A stretch of 57,548 bases of DNA from an uncultured Corynebacterium sp. (GTDB lineage: Bacteria > Actinomycetota > Actinomycetes > Mycobacteriales > Mycobacteriaceae): assembly GCF_946221155.1 (NCBI RefSeq), contig NZ_CAMIAN010000011.1, forward strand, positions 1 to 57,548, in the 5' to 3' direction. The notes below the pieces were generated by a model. The model saw only the letters and a program-made list of their open reading frames with translations. It was not told the origin of the DNA and made no database searches. Position 1 is the first letter of the stretch. Each line of letters starts with the position of its first letter. The position numbers and the translations under genes were made by a program. This document shows positions 45,472 to 54,171 of this stretch, in pieces.

Positions 45472-46686
45472 TTAGATCCCGACCCCGTGCTCATTCGCCC
45501 CGCCGGGCAGGTTGTGTAGACGCACTCCCTGCCCGGCGGCGTGCTGTGCAAAGCGTTCGACGAAGCTCGCCGAACGCTTGCCTGAAGCGCAATACACCAC
45601 CACGTCCACGGCTCCCGCTGCAGTGCTGGCCTCGGCGCTAAGACTTGCAATCAGCTGCTCGGCCAGTTCCGGCTGTTCGCTCCACACAGTGGTGGGTAGG
45701 TGGTATCCCGGGTGCTCGCCAAAGGACGGCAAATCCTTGATGGCCTTCTCACCTGGCTCGCGCACGTCGATGGCAATCGCAGTACCGTCGGCGAGGTCAC
45801 GCAGCAGGGAAGCGGCCGTGTCTCCCCCGGCCGCGCCAGCTCCAGCCGTATCAACCGCGCAGCTCGACATGTCCTCCTCCACGATCTCGGTGACCGGCTT
45901 CCGCTGTGGATCGGCGGTGACGTTGAAGTGCTGGATGCTGGCATTGAGGGCGTCATAAATATGTAACCGCCCCACCTGCTGCGCGCGAGTGTCCGGGTCT
46001 CGCAGGAATTTAATGGTCTCCGTGGCCATCAAGCCGGCGACCACCGAGGTCGTCACGCCCAGCACTCCGGCGGTGGCGCAGTCCGGAACGCTGTCGGGGT
46101 CCGGTTGGGAGGGGTAGAGGTCGCGCATGCCGACGCCGCGGCCATCCAGCCCAGCTTCAGTGTCAGCGCCGGGGCCGGACCACCAGACGGCCACATCGCC
46201 GCGGTAGCGCAGGACGGAACCCCAGACCAGGGGAGTACCGGTGGCCTCGGCGGCATCGGCGGCCAGGAATTTCGTGGCGAAGGTATCCGATCCGTCGATG
46301 AGCACGTCCACGCCTTCTAGAAGTTCGGCGGCGTTGTCGGCGCTGAAGCGACCGTGTATGCCGTGGAAGATCAGCCCGGGTTGCAGCTCCCGCAGGCGTT
46401 CCCCAGTGACCTCCACCTTGGGGCGGCCGACGTCGCTGGCGCCGAAAAGGATCTGCCGGTGGATATTCGTGATGTCCACCGTGTCGTCGTCGATGACGGA
46501 GATCTCGCCGACCCCCGCCGCAGCCAGGGCTTGCATCAAGGGGCAGCCGAGCCCTCCCGCACCGATCACCAACACGTGCGCCTCATGCAGACGCTCCTGC
46601 TCGCGCAGACCGTGGCCCGGCAGGATCGTCTGCCGCGCGACGCGCTTCAGTTCCTCGGCGGGCAGCGTGGTGTAGTCCCCAAGCAT
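45472..46686 (-). CDS. thiF: ThiF/MoeB-type adenylyltransferase with C-terminal rhodanese domain
   Basis: A 404-residue protein. The adenylyltransferase domain (1-265) has the ATP loop VLVIGAGGLGCPLMQAL near residue 39 and HRQILFGASDVGRPK near 76. The C-terminal rhodanese domain (about 295-404) has a catalytic cysteine in YCASGKRSA near 370. It activates the C-terminal glycine of ThiS and the rhodanese part can pass sulfur to it for thiazole synthesis. The zinc CxxC pairs seen in many MoeB/ThiF proteins are not evident. It shares one base with the thiG stop (TAATG) and is the last gene of the thi operon. Confidence 0.9.
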   Translation of the reverse strand: MLGDYTTLPAEELKRVARQTILPGHGLREQERLHEAHVLVIGAGGLGCPLMQALAAAGVGEISVIDDDTVDITNIHRQILFGASDVGRPKVEVTGERLRELQPGLIFHGIHGRFSADNAAELLEGVDVLIDGSDTFATKFLAADAAEATGTPLVWGSVLRYRGDVAVWWSGPGADTEAGLDGRGVGMRDLYPSQPDPDSVPDCATAGVLGVTTSVVAGLMATETIKFLRDPDTRAQQVGRLHIYDALNASIQHFNVTADPQRKPVTEIVEEDMSSCAVDTAGAGAAGGDTAASLLRDLADGTAIAIDVREPGEKAIKDLPSFGEHPGYHLPTTVWSEQPELAEQLIASLSAEASTAAGAVDVVVYCASGKRSASFVERFAQHAAGQGVRLHNLPGGANEHGVGI

Positions 46687-47489
46687 TACAGCACCTCGTC
46701 GGCCCAGCCATCCCAGCTGGCCAGACCGTCGAAGCTGGAGGATGCCAAGGCGCCCTGGGCGTGCGTGCGCTGCGGGATGCGCCCAGCCTCACGCGCCAGT
46801 CGGCCGGCCTCCACGGCCGACTTCATGGCCTGTGCCATCGCCACCGGGTCCTGGCAGCGGTTCACTGCACTTGCCAGTAGCACGCCGTCGCAGCCCAGCT
46901 CCATCGCTAGCGCCGCGTCGGAGGCCGTGCCCACACCCGCGTCCAGCAACACCGGAACCTGGGCGCGCGAACAGATCAGCTCGATGTTGTGCGGATTCAG
47001 GATCCCCAGGCCCGTGCCAATGGGGGAGCCCAACGGCATGACCGCGTGCACGCCCACGTCCTCCAGCCGGCGAGCGACCACGGGGTCGTCGCTGGTGTAG
47101 GCCAGCACTACGAACCCCTCGGCCACCAGCATCTCGCAGGCATCCACCAGCTCCACCACATCGGGCAGCAGTGTGTGGTCGTCGGCGATGACCTCCACCT
47201 TCACCCAGTTGGTTCCCAGCGCCTCGCGCGCCAGCTGGGCCGTCAGCATCGCATCGCGGGCGGTCTGGCACCCGGCGGTGTTCGGCAGCACGTCGATGTC
47301 CAGGCGGTTCAGCAGCTCGAACACGCTCTCGCCGCCGCCGGTGGTCTTGGCGCTGTGGCGGCGCATCGCCACCGTGGTCAGCTGTGTGCCACTGGCAACC
47401 AGCGCATCCTCCAGCAGTGACTGGCTGCTGGCCCCACCGGTGCCCATGACTAGGTGAGAATCGAATTCCTTATCTGCGATCTTCAGCAT
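46686..47489 (-). CDS. thiG: Thiazole synthase
   Basis: A 267-residue TIM-barrel enzyme. It condenses the sulfur carried by ThiS, dehydroglycine from ThiO and 1-deoxyxylulose 5-phosphate into the thiazole phosphate of thiamin. The catalytic lysine is in WVKVEVIADDHTLLPD near residue 95. PLGSPIGTGLGI near 152 and VLLDAGVGTASDAALAMELG near 181 are conserved phosphate-site blocks. It follows thiS by 21 bases and ends at the thiF start. Confidence 0.95.
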   Translation of the reverse strand: MLKIADKEFDSHLVMGTGGASSQSLLEDALVASGTQLTTVAMRRHSAKTTGGGESVFELLNRLDIDVLPNTAGCQTARDAMLTAQLAREALGTNWVKVEVIADDHTLLPDVVELVDACEMLVAEGFVVLAYTSDDPVVARRLEDVGVHAVMPLGSPIGTGLGILNPHNIELICSRAQVPVLLDAGVGTASDAALAMELGCDGVLLASAVNRCQDPVAMAQAMKSAVEAGRLAREAGRIPQRTHAQGALASSSFDGLASWDGWADEVL

Positions 47490-47513
47490 TGTCTAGTCCT
47501 CTAGCCGTCTTTA
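47490..47513. repeat. Repeated stop codons between thiS and thiG
   Basis: Read on the minus strand, the thiS stop TAA is followed by TAG after ten bases and another TAG after eight more; the thiG ATG begins four bases later. GGCTAAAGAC and GGCTAGAGGAC are imperfect copies. Confidence 0.5.
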
Positions 47514-47732
47514 GCCGCCCTGGACGGCGATCAGGATGTCCACCGCATCGCCGTCCTCCAGCGTGCGCCCCCATTCACTTGCCGGAACCACGGAGCGGTT
47601 CACCGCCACGGCAACGCCTTTCGCCCCCTCGTTCTCGGAAGCTTCGTGCCCCGTCTCCGCAGCCACGACCTCCGCCACGCTCGGTGCCTTGTCAGCCGAT
47701 CGCGGCTCGTCATTCACCGTGTAGTTCATCAA
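47511..47732 (-). CDS. thiS: Sulfur-carrier protein ThiS
   Basis: A 73-residue ubiquitin-like protein ending in the required Gly-Gly (LIAVQGG). The terminal glycine is adenylated by ThiF and turned into a thiocarboxylate that gives sulfur to thiazole. The sequence between residues 10 and 40 is longer and more charged than in E. coli ThiS, so it carries a small insertion. It lies 17 bases after thiO. Confidence 0.92.
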   Translation of the reverse strand: MMNYTVNDEPRSADKAPSVAEVVAAETGHEASENEGAKGVAVAVNRSVVPASEWGRTLEDGDAVDILIAVQGG

Positions 47733-47749
47733 TACTCCTTAGGTCTTGC

Positions 47750-48922
47750 TTAGGCATGCCGCAGCGGCGCGCAGCTCGCTAGGTCTATCTCTGGGGCCAT
47801 CTCTGCTTCCAACGCAGACACCGGTTGGCCCATTCCCAGCGCTGCCCCCACTGTAGCCCCCAGCGCGGACAGCAAAATTCCGTGGCGGAAGTAGCCCGTG
47901 GAAACCACCAGTTTTTCGCCGACTTTCCCCAGGTAGGGGAGGTCATCCGGAGTACCGGGGCGCTCGCCGGTGATCGCTTCGATAAATTCGCACTCCTGGA
48001 TGCCCGGCACAATCCGGATCGCATCGCGCAGCAGCGTGTACACCCCGTCCACCGCGGGGCCGCGTCGAGAGTCCTCGCGGCTGGTTGCGCCCACGGCGAT
48101 CGTGCCGTCGGTGCGCGGGATGATGTACACCGGCCGGTCCTCCACGAACGCCCGGATTACGCGCCCCACGGGCGCTTCCATCCCTTCTGGCACGCGCAGT
48201 CGCAGCATGTCGCCGCGCACCGGGCGCAACTTCAGAGGCGACTGTTCGCCCTCGTACCAGCCATGCACCTGCCCGGCGCCCAGCCCGTTGCACAGGTACA
48301 CCATGTCGCCTGTGTGCGTCGCCGCGTCGGTCGTCACCACACCGTCTTCGATGCGGCTTACCCGTTCGTCGATGATTGCTACTCCCAGGTTCCGCAGCGC
48401 ATCCAGCAGCGCAGCGCAGTACATGCGCGGGTTCACCTGGTGGTCGCCGGGGATCTCGACCACGCCGGATAGCTGCGGGCTGAGCCCCCACTCGGCCTTG
48501 CGTGCCTGACGCAGCGGCAGCCGCTGCACCTCCATACCGTGGCCGTGCTGGTGCTCGGTCAGCTCGGTGAGGTGCCGCGCGTCCGCCCGATCTGCCCCCA
48601 CCACAAAGGTCGATTCTGTTCTGTGGCCGGTGCTTAGGGAGGTCTTTTCGCCCAGCCGTTGCAGCAGGTCGTCGTACAAGTTTTTGGACGCCACCATCAG
48701 CGGGTACAGAGGCTCCTGCTTATACTGCACTTCTGCGACCGGGGCCAGCATGCCGCCCGCGACGAAAGAGGCCCCGCTCACCGGGGCGGGGTCGATCACC
48801 GCCACGGTACGCGGATCCGCTCCGAGGTCCACCAGCTTAAAGGCGGTGGATAGGCCCACGATCCCCGCGCCCACCACTATGTGGGCATAGTGCTGGGAGC
48901 CGCCAGGACTGGAATTAGTCAC
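47750..48922 (-). CDS. thiO: Glycine oxidase ThiO
   Basis: A 390-residue FAD enzyme of the DAO family. The FAD loop IVVGAGIVGLSTAF is near residue 15, SGASFVAGGMLAP near 50 and the C-terminal FAD block STGYFRHGILLSALGAT near 340. It oxidises glycine to the dehydroglycine needed by ThiG, using oxygen, which replaces ThiH in aerobes. The GTG start at 48922 is preceded by AGAGGAA. It follows thiE by 42 bases. Confidence 0.93.
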   Translation of the reverse strand: MTNSSPGGSQHYAHIVVGAGIVGLSTAFKLVDLGADPRTVAVIDPAPVSGASFVAGGMLAPVAEVQYKQEPLYPLMVASKNLYDDLLQRLGEKTSLSTGHRTESTFVVGADRADARHLTELTEHQHGHGMEVQRLPLRQARKAEWGLSPQLSGVVEIPGDHQVNPRMYCAALLDALRNLGVAIIDERVSRIEDGVVTTDAATHTGDMVYLCNGLGAGQVHGWYEGEQSPLKLRPVRGDMLRLRVPEGMEAPVGRVIRAFVEDRPVYIIPRTDGTIAVGATSREDSRRGPAVDGVYTLLRDAIRIVPGIQECEFIEAITGERPGTPDDLPYLGKVGEKLVVSTGYFRHGILLSALGATVGAALGMGQPVSALEAEMAPEIDLASCAPLRHA

Positions 48923-48964
48923 TTTTGTTCACTTCCTCTTTGGGCAGGTTGCAAGCGGTGGGCG

Positions 48965-49609
48965 TCACGAAGAAAAACCAGTGAGCACCTGCCGGGCCGT
49001 AGCGCGCGGATCGGCCGAATTCATGAATTCGCGAACGATCGCAACTCCCGCCACTCCCGTGGCAGCCAGGTCGGCGGCATCCTCCGCGCGCACGTCGCCG
49101 ATGGCAACCACCGGAACCCGCGAGGCCTCTACTAGTGCGGGATACCCCTCCAAGCCCAGCGGCTCGCGGCCGGAATCCTTGGTAGGGGTTGGGCGGAAAG
49201 GCCCTGCGCCGATGTAGTCGATCACGTTGGCATACTCATTGGCCTGCTGAACCAGGGGCAGGGTGCCGGTGGTCAGCCCGATGATGGCATCCTTGCCCAG
49301 CACCTGGCGTGCCAAACGAGGGTCCAGGTCGTCCTGGCCGATGTGTACGCCGTGGATGTTGTGCTCCGGCATGAGGGCAGCCGCAACATCCACGCGGTCG
49401 TCGATCAACACTCGTGTAGCCGGGTTGGCCTTCTGCACCGCGGCGGCGACCTCAATCGCCAGCGCCGTCAAGTCGCGTACGCTGATCGGTTTGCTGCGCA
49501 CCTGCACCACGCCCGCGCCACCGGCGGCTGCGGCGGCGGCAACGTCCACGACCTTTTCGTACGGAGCGCCCGTGACCAGATAGCAGCGCAGATCCAAGTT
49601 AGCGCTCAC
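48965..49609 (-). CDS. thiE: Thiamin-phosphate synthase
   Basis: A 214-residue TIM-barrel enzyme that joins hydroxymethylpyrimidine diphosphate and thiazole phosphate to thiamin phosphate. VVQVRSKPISVRDL near residue 34 and IGAGPFRPTPTKD near 133 are the substrate-binding blocks; GVHIGQDDL near 91 is also typical. The start lies 11 bases inside the thiC end, so translation is probably coupled. Confidence 0.95.
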   Translation of the reverse strand: MSANLDLRCYLVTGAPYEKVVDVAAAAAAGGAGVVQVRSKPISVRDLTALAIEVAAAVQKANPATRVLIDDRVDVAAALMPEHNIHGVHIGQDDLDPRLARQVLGKDAIIGLTTGTLPLVQQANEYANVIDYIGAGPFRPTPTKDSGREPLGLEGYPALVEASRVPVVAIGDVRAEDAADLAATGVAGVAIVREFMNSADPRATARQVLTGFSS

Positions 49610-51524
49610 CGTGCGCTGCCGCCTCCTTCTGCAGATCCGCGGCGACTTCCTTCGCCTCGTCGCGGTTCAGGTACAGCTGGGAGCCCGCGCGGCGGAACTC
49701 CTCCGCCATCTCCTCCTCGCCCGCGGCGTTGAGGCCGTCTACGCCGTCTACGCTCTGTCGGCCGAAGCCCGGCAAGCCCAGATCCTTAACCAGCGACTGC
49801 TTCTGGTCGGTGGCCAGCGCCTCGTCGATCTCGTCGCCAAAGGCATCGCGGATGTCTTGGCTGATGCGCATGGAGCAGAACTTCGGGCCACACATGGAGC
49901 AGAAGTGCGCCGTCTTCGCGGGCTCCGCGGGCAGCGTTTCGTCGTGGTACGCCTGCGCGGTGTCCGGATCCAGGGAGAGGGCGAACTGGTCGTGCCAGCG
50001 GAACTCGAAGCGGGCCTTGCTCATGGCGTCGTCCCACTCGTGAGCGCCCGGGTGGCCCTTGGCAACGTCAGCGGCGTGGGCGGAGACCTTGTAGGTGATC
50101 ACGCCGGTCTTCACGTCGTCCTTGTTTGGCAGGCCCAGGTGCTCCTTCGGGGTGACGTAGCACAGCATTGCGGTGCCACCCATAGCGATGTTTGCCGCAC
50201 CAATGGCGGAGGTGATGTGGTCGTAGCCCGGAGCGATGTCCGTGACCAACGGCCCCAGGGTGTAGAACGGTGCGCCGCCGCACCATTCCTGCTCCTTTTC
50301 GTTGTTGACCTGCACCATGTTCAACGGCACGTGGCCGGGGCCTTCCACCATGACCTGCACGTCGTACTCCCAGGCCCGGTGGGTCAGCTCGCCGATGGTC
50401 TTCAGCTCTGCGAACTGAGCTGCGTCGTTGGCGTCCGCGATCGAGCCTGGGCGCAGGCCATCGCCCAGGGAGAACGCGACGTCGTACTTGGCGAAGATCT
50501 CGCACAGCTCGTCGAAGTTCTCATAGAGGAAGGATTCCTTGTGGTGCGCCAGGCACCAGCCCGCCATGATGGAGCCACCGCGGGAGACGATGCCGGTGAC
50601 GCGCTTAGTGGTCAGCGGCACGAAAGGCAGGCGCACGCCGGCGTGGATGGTCATGTAGTCCACACCCTGCTCGCATTGCTCAATGACGGTATCTCGGAAG
50701 ATCTCCCAGGTCAGGTCCTCAGCCACGCCATCGACCTTCTCCAAGGCCTGGTAGATCGGCACGGTGCCGATTGGCACGGGGGAGTTGCGCAGGATCCACT
50801 CACGGGTGGTGTGAATGTCGTTACCGGTGGACAGATCCATCACGGTGTCCGCACCCCAGCGGGTAGCCCAGCGGAGCTTGTCTACCTCCTCGCGGATGGA
50901 GGAGGTCACGGCGGAGTTACCGATGTTGGCGTTGATCTTCGTAGTGAAGGCGTTGCCGATGATCATCGGCTCGGACTCCGGGTGGTTGACGTTGTTCGGG
51001 ATGATGGCCTTGCCGGAGGCTACCTGCTCGCGGACCTTCTCCACGTCGCAGTGCTCGCGCAGTGCCACATACTCCATTTCCGGGGTGATGATGCCCTGGC
51101 GGGCGTAGTGCATTTGGGTGACGCGCTTGCCCTCCTTGGCCCGCAGAGTCGGGCGGGTGGAACCCTTCCACTCCTCGCTGGCCTCGCCGCGCTTGACCGC
51201 GCGGTTGCCGTCGTCCAGCAGGTTGCGGCGGCGGCCTTCATAAGCTTCTACGTCACCGCGGACTTCGATCCACTCGCTTCGCAGGCCCTCCAGCCCTTCG
51301 GTCGGCTCGGCCCATGGGCCACGCGTGCGGTAGATACGGACTGGCTCGTTCGGGCCGGTCGGGGAGTCGTCTAGCTGGATCTCCGTCTCCGGCACCTGCA
51401 GCGTGAACGTCTTGCCGAAGGATTCCACGGTCTTTTCGATGGGGGAAAAACTGTGCTTCGGGTGGATCTCCGCGCCGTACTCGTCGGTGGGGGCGGTGGT
51501 GTTTTGAGTAGACGTATCCGTCAT
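49599..51524 (-). CDS. thiC: Phosphomethylpyrimidine synthase
   Basis: A 641-residue radical SAM enzyme that rearranges aminoimidazole ribotide into hydroxymethylpyrimidine phosphate. The C-terminal iron-sulfur motif CSMCGPKFCSM near residue 560 is intact (CxxCxxxxC). MHYARQGIITPEMEYVALRE near 145 and VTSSIREEVDKLRWATRWGA near 210 are conserved substrate-site blocks. CAGGAG lies seven bases before the ATG. It heads the thiamin operon, directly behind a TPP riboswitch. Confidence 0.97.
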   Translation of the reverse strand: MTDTSTQNTTAPTDEYGAEIHPKHSFSPIEKTVESFGKTFTLQVPETEIQLDDSPTGPNEPVRIYRTRGPWAEPTEGLEGLRSEWIEVRGDVEAYEGRRRNLLDDGNRAVKRGEASEEWKGSTRPTLRAKEGKRVTQMHYARQGIITPEMEYVALREHCDVEKVREQVASGKAIIPNNVNHPESEPMIIGNAFTTKINANIGNSAVTSSIREEVDKLRWATRWGADTVMDLSTGNDIHTTREWILRNSPVPIGTVPIYQALEKVDGVAEDLTWEIFRDTVIEQCEQGVDYMTIHAGVRLPFVPLTTKRVTGIVSRGGSIMAGWCLAHHKESFLYENFDELCEIFAKYDVAFSLGDGLRPGSIADANDAAQFAELKTIGELTHRAWEYDVQVMVEGPGHVPLNMVQVNNEKEQEWCGGAPFYTLGPLVTDIAPGYDHITSAIGAANIAMGGTAMLCYVTPKEHLGLPNKDDVKTGVITYKVSAHAADVAKGHPGAHEWDDAMSKARFEFRWHDQFALSLDPDTAQAYHDETLPAEPAKTAHFCSMCGPKFCSMRISQDIRDAFGDEIDEALATDQKQSLVKDLGLPGFGRQSVDGVDGLNAAGEEEMAEEFRRAGSQLYLNRDEAKEVAADLQKEAAAHGER

Positions 51525-51540
51525 TAAGACTCTCCTGACT

Positions 51541-51635
51541 CTTCCTTCGCTGGTTCTAACCAGACAGGTTCTAGCGGTACTCGCGCGGTTTCAGCGTGAT
51601 CTCAGCCCGATACCTCGGGCGCCCGTGTTCGGTTG
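51541..51635 (-). promoter_or_regulatory. TPP riboswitch (THI element) before thiC
   Basis: Read on the minus strand, GCCCGAGGTATCGGGC forms a helix followed by CTGAGATCACGCTGAAA, and later AGAACCTGTCTGGTTAGAACC, AGCGAAGGAAG. These are the conserved pyrimidine- and pyrophosphate-sensing segments of the THI box. The ribosome site CAGGAG follows within 20 bases, so ligand-dependent masking of translation start is likely. TACAGT near 51650 may be the -10 box. Confidence 0.93.
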
Positions 51636-51736
51636 TGCCCCCTACTGTAACGCACCTCTCACAGCCGTGTAGTTCTGCCCTCAATAGTTTCCGCTTCAGT
51701 TGTTTGATTTGCTCTGAAAACTAGCTGTGTGTGCAA

Positions 51737-51749
51737 TATGATCAGCCCT
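51737..51749 (+). promoter_or_regulatory. -10 box fitting a leaderless transcript of the VWA gene
   Basis: TATGAT at 51737-51742, seven bases, then ATG at 51750. It excludes the upstream GTG at 51729 as start. Confidence 0.55.
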
Positions 51750-53408
51750 ATGTCGACCCCTTATCCCAGTAGCCTGAACAGCACTGGAAAGAAAAAGAGC
51801 CCCACTAAGTTCCTTCTTGTTGTCATCTTGTTGCTGATTGCAGCGGGTGCCTACGTAGTCGGCTCGGGGGATATCCTCGACAGCGTCAAAAAGCGGGGCG
51901 GAAAGTCCTTTGATACCAGCAAGCCGTTGAAGATCGTCGCTGCCACGGAGCTGACGGACCTGGAGCCGTTTGTTCACCAAGCTTCCGCGGACTTGGGCTT
52001 CGACATTGAAATGGAGTACGACAGCGGCACGCTCGTCAACACTCGTAACCTAAATGACGGTGCTTATGGGGATAAGTATGACGCCACTTGGTTTGCGACC
52101 AATGCCTTCGCCAGAGTGCAGGAAACGGCTTTACAGATCGGGGAACACAGCATTGCCCGTTCGCCGATAGCTCTGGGGCTCAAGCAACACGTGGTGGATC
52201 GCCTCGGGTGGCGCAATAAGGACATTAAGTGGGCAGATATCGCGGATGCCGCAGCGCGTGGCGACCTGACTTTTGGCATGACGGACCCGCAGGAATCCAA
52301 CTCCGGTTTCCTTGCTCTCCTTTCGGTAGCCGCGGAGTTCAGCGACTTCACACCCGGGCAGGCTTTCGATTCTTCGCGGGCGCCCATGGACGAGCGCCGT
52401 ATGGAGGACTTTTTCTCCGGCCAGACGATCACCTCCGGGTCTTCAGGCTGGCTACGGGAAACTTTCGTGAAGAACCCGGGTAAGGCCGACGGGATCTTCA
52501 ACTATCAGGCTGTTCTGCAGTCGATGAAAGAGAACGACGGCGTCGATATCGAGGTATTTGTCCCTGGCAACTTCGCGGGCGCTGCGGATTACCCCATCTC
52601 AACCCTTCGGAAGTCCGGCGATGAAAAGGTGGAGGAGCAGGACGCTCAGGCGAAGGTCGAGGCTCTCGCAGATTGGTTTAGGGAGCACAGCGTGGAGGTA
52701 GGGGAGGAGACCTACCTGAACGTCTGGGGCGAGGATGCAGAGAACAAGGGCATCCAGCGCTATTACGAGTACCCGAAGTCTGAGGATCAGATCGTCTCGC
52801 TCGTGAGTCTGTACCGGGATAAGCTGCGCCGACCAGCGGACAGCAACTTCCTACTGGATACCTCCGGCTCGATGCGTGGTAACCGCCTGAGGGATCTAAA
52901 GAACATTCTGAACAAGCTGATCGATGGCACTGCCGGCGAGGGGAATAACCCCAAGGGATTCGCACGCCGCGAGACGATTACCCTCATGCCTTTCAGCAGC
53001 AAGGTTGCGGACGGTTACACGCAGGAGAACTACGACCCGGACAACGCACAGCAGAAACAGGATCTGCGGGGTTACGTTAACGGCCTGCAGCCACGCGGTG
53101 AAACCGCGATTTATGACGCCGTGTTGCGCGCCTACGACCGTGCGGGCGAGGGCGGCGGTTCCATTAACTCGATTGTGCTGATGACCGATGGCGAGTCGAA
53201 CTCCGGCACGAGTCGTCAGGAGTTCATCACAAAGATGACTCGGAAGATGAGTGAGACCAATCAGAAGATCCCAGTATTTGTGATCCTGTACGGTGAGGCC
53301 AGCGAGGAGGAAATGAATTTCTTGGCCGACTTCACTGGCGGCAAGGTATTCAACGCCCGTGGCGGTGACCTGGCACAGGCGTTCGAAGAGATCCGTAGCT
53401 ACCAGTAG
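51750..53408 (+). CDS. Membrane-anchored substrate-binding/von Willebrand A domain protein
   Basis: A 552-residue protein starting MSTPYPSSLN. One membrane segment (FLLVVILLLIAAGAYVV, about residues 20-37) anchors it with the rest outside. Residues 55-330 resemble a periplasmic solute-binding domain (KIVAATELTDLEPFVHQASADLGF, KYDATWFATNAF, FGMTDPQESNSGFLALL). A VWA domain follows from about 365: LLDTSGSMRGNR is an intact MIDAS metal site (DxSxS), with GETAIYDAV and LMTDGESNSG as its other loops. This combination suggests a surface sensor or scaffold; ligand and partner are unknown. No transporter genes lie next to it. The nearby frameshifted gene is a paralogue. Confidence 0.85.
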   Translation: MSTPYPSSLNSTGKKKSPTKFLLVVILLLIAAGAYVVGSGDILDSVKKRGGKSFDTSKPLKIVAATELTDLEPFVHQASADLGFDIEMEYDSGTLVNTRNLNDGAYGDKYDATWFATNAFARVQETALQIGEHSIARSPIALGLKQHVVDRLGWRNKDIKWADIADAAARGDLTFGMTDPQESNSGFLALLSVAAEFSDFTPGQAFDSSRAPMDERRMEDFFSGQTITSGSSGWLRETFVKNPGKADGIFNYQAVLQSMKENDGVDIEVFVPGNFAGAADYPISTLRKSGDEKVEEQDAQAKVEALADWFREHSVEVGEETYLNVWGEDAENKGIQRYYEYPKSEDQIVSLVSLYRDKLRRPADSNFLLDTSGSMRGNRLRDLKNILNKLIDGTAGEGNNPKGFARRETITLMPFSSKVADGYTQENYDPDNAQQKQDLRGYVNGLQPRGETAIYDAVLRAYDRAGEGGGSINSIVLMTDGESNSGTSRQEFITKMTRKMSETNQKIPVFVILYGEASEEEMNFLADFTGGKVFNARGGDLAQAFEEIRSYQ

Positions 53409-53440
53409 CCCCAAGGTAGACCAGGAGATGGAAAGAAGCC

Positions 53441-54109
53441 GTGAACTCTAAGTACTCCCTGAAGATCATCGTCGCGCTTGTCGTCTTTGTTGCCGTGGTG
53501 GGCGTCCACGCAGCAGTGGACCTTGGTTCTCTATGGTTCATCACGGCAGGAGCGCTTGCCGGAGTCGCCGGAATCGTGGCGCCTGAACGAAAAGATCAAG
53601 GGGCACTTGTTGAGCAGAAGCCGTATTACGGCGGGAAACATACCTTGGAGAACAAGTCCTCCGAGCTCTACAGCAAACCGGCTCCTGAATATTATGAGAT
53701 TCCTTCCGAATCTCTCCAGGGCATTCGAAATAGCTCTAAGCATCTAAAACAAGTCGTGCGTGTTTCCGATCAACAGCGACAGGATTTTTGCGCGGATCTC
53801 GATCACTTCTACAACACTTGCAGGGACGTTGTTCACGAATGGGATCATCTGTCAGCGGATTCTCTGCAAGAAGAAAAGGTCCGCCGGATCATGGACGTCT
53901 TCTTTCCAGAGACGTGCAGAATTTTGAATGATATGCCGCGTGCAACGCATTCTCAGGCAGTGGAAGATTTCCGTGCTTCGCTGGCGGTTCTACAGAGGGA
54001 AATGGACAAAGTGCACCAAGCAATCATGCAGGACAACCTGCGAGAGCTTAAGGACAATCGCACATTCTTGGAGCTGCAGTTTGGTGTTGTACGCAAGCCG
54101 GAGGAGTGA
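53441..54109 (+). CDS. Membrane protein with helical XpaC-like domain
   Basis: A 222-residue protein with a GTG start (53441); AGGAG and GAAAG lie upstream. Two membrane segments span residues 7-50 (IIVALVVFVAVVGVHAAVDL, then LWFITAGALAGVAGIV). The cytosolic part is helical; residues 85-200 (LKQVVRVSDQQRQDFCADL, RRIMDVFFPETCRILNDM) resemble XpaC/5-bromo-4-chloroindolyl-phosphate hydrolysis proteins, which often occur with TelA or with VWA proteins. The match is weak and the function of that family is itself unclear. It lies 32 bases after the VWA gene and is probably cotranscribed. Confidence 0.62.
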   Translation: MNSKYSLKIIVALVVFVAVVGVHAAVDLGSLWFITAGALAGVAGIVAPERKDQGALVEQKPYYGGKHTLENKSSELYSKPAPEYYEIPSESLQGIRNSSKHLKQVVRVSDQQRQDFCADLDHFYNTCRDVVHEWDHLSADSLQEEKVRRIMDVFFPETCRILNDMPRATHSQAVEDFRASLAVLQREMDKVHQAIMQDNLRELKDNRTFLELQFGVVRKPEE

Positions 54110-54171
54110 TCCTCAACTATCTACCAATTTCAAACATTAAACATTAAAATCGTGAGAACGGTTGCGTCGGA

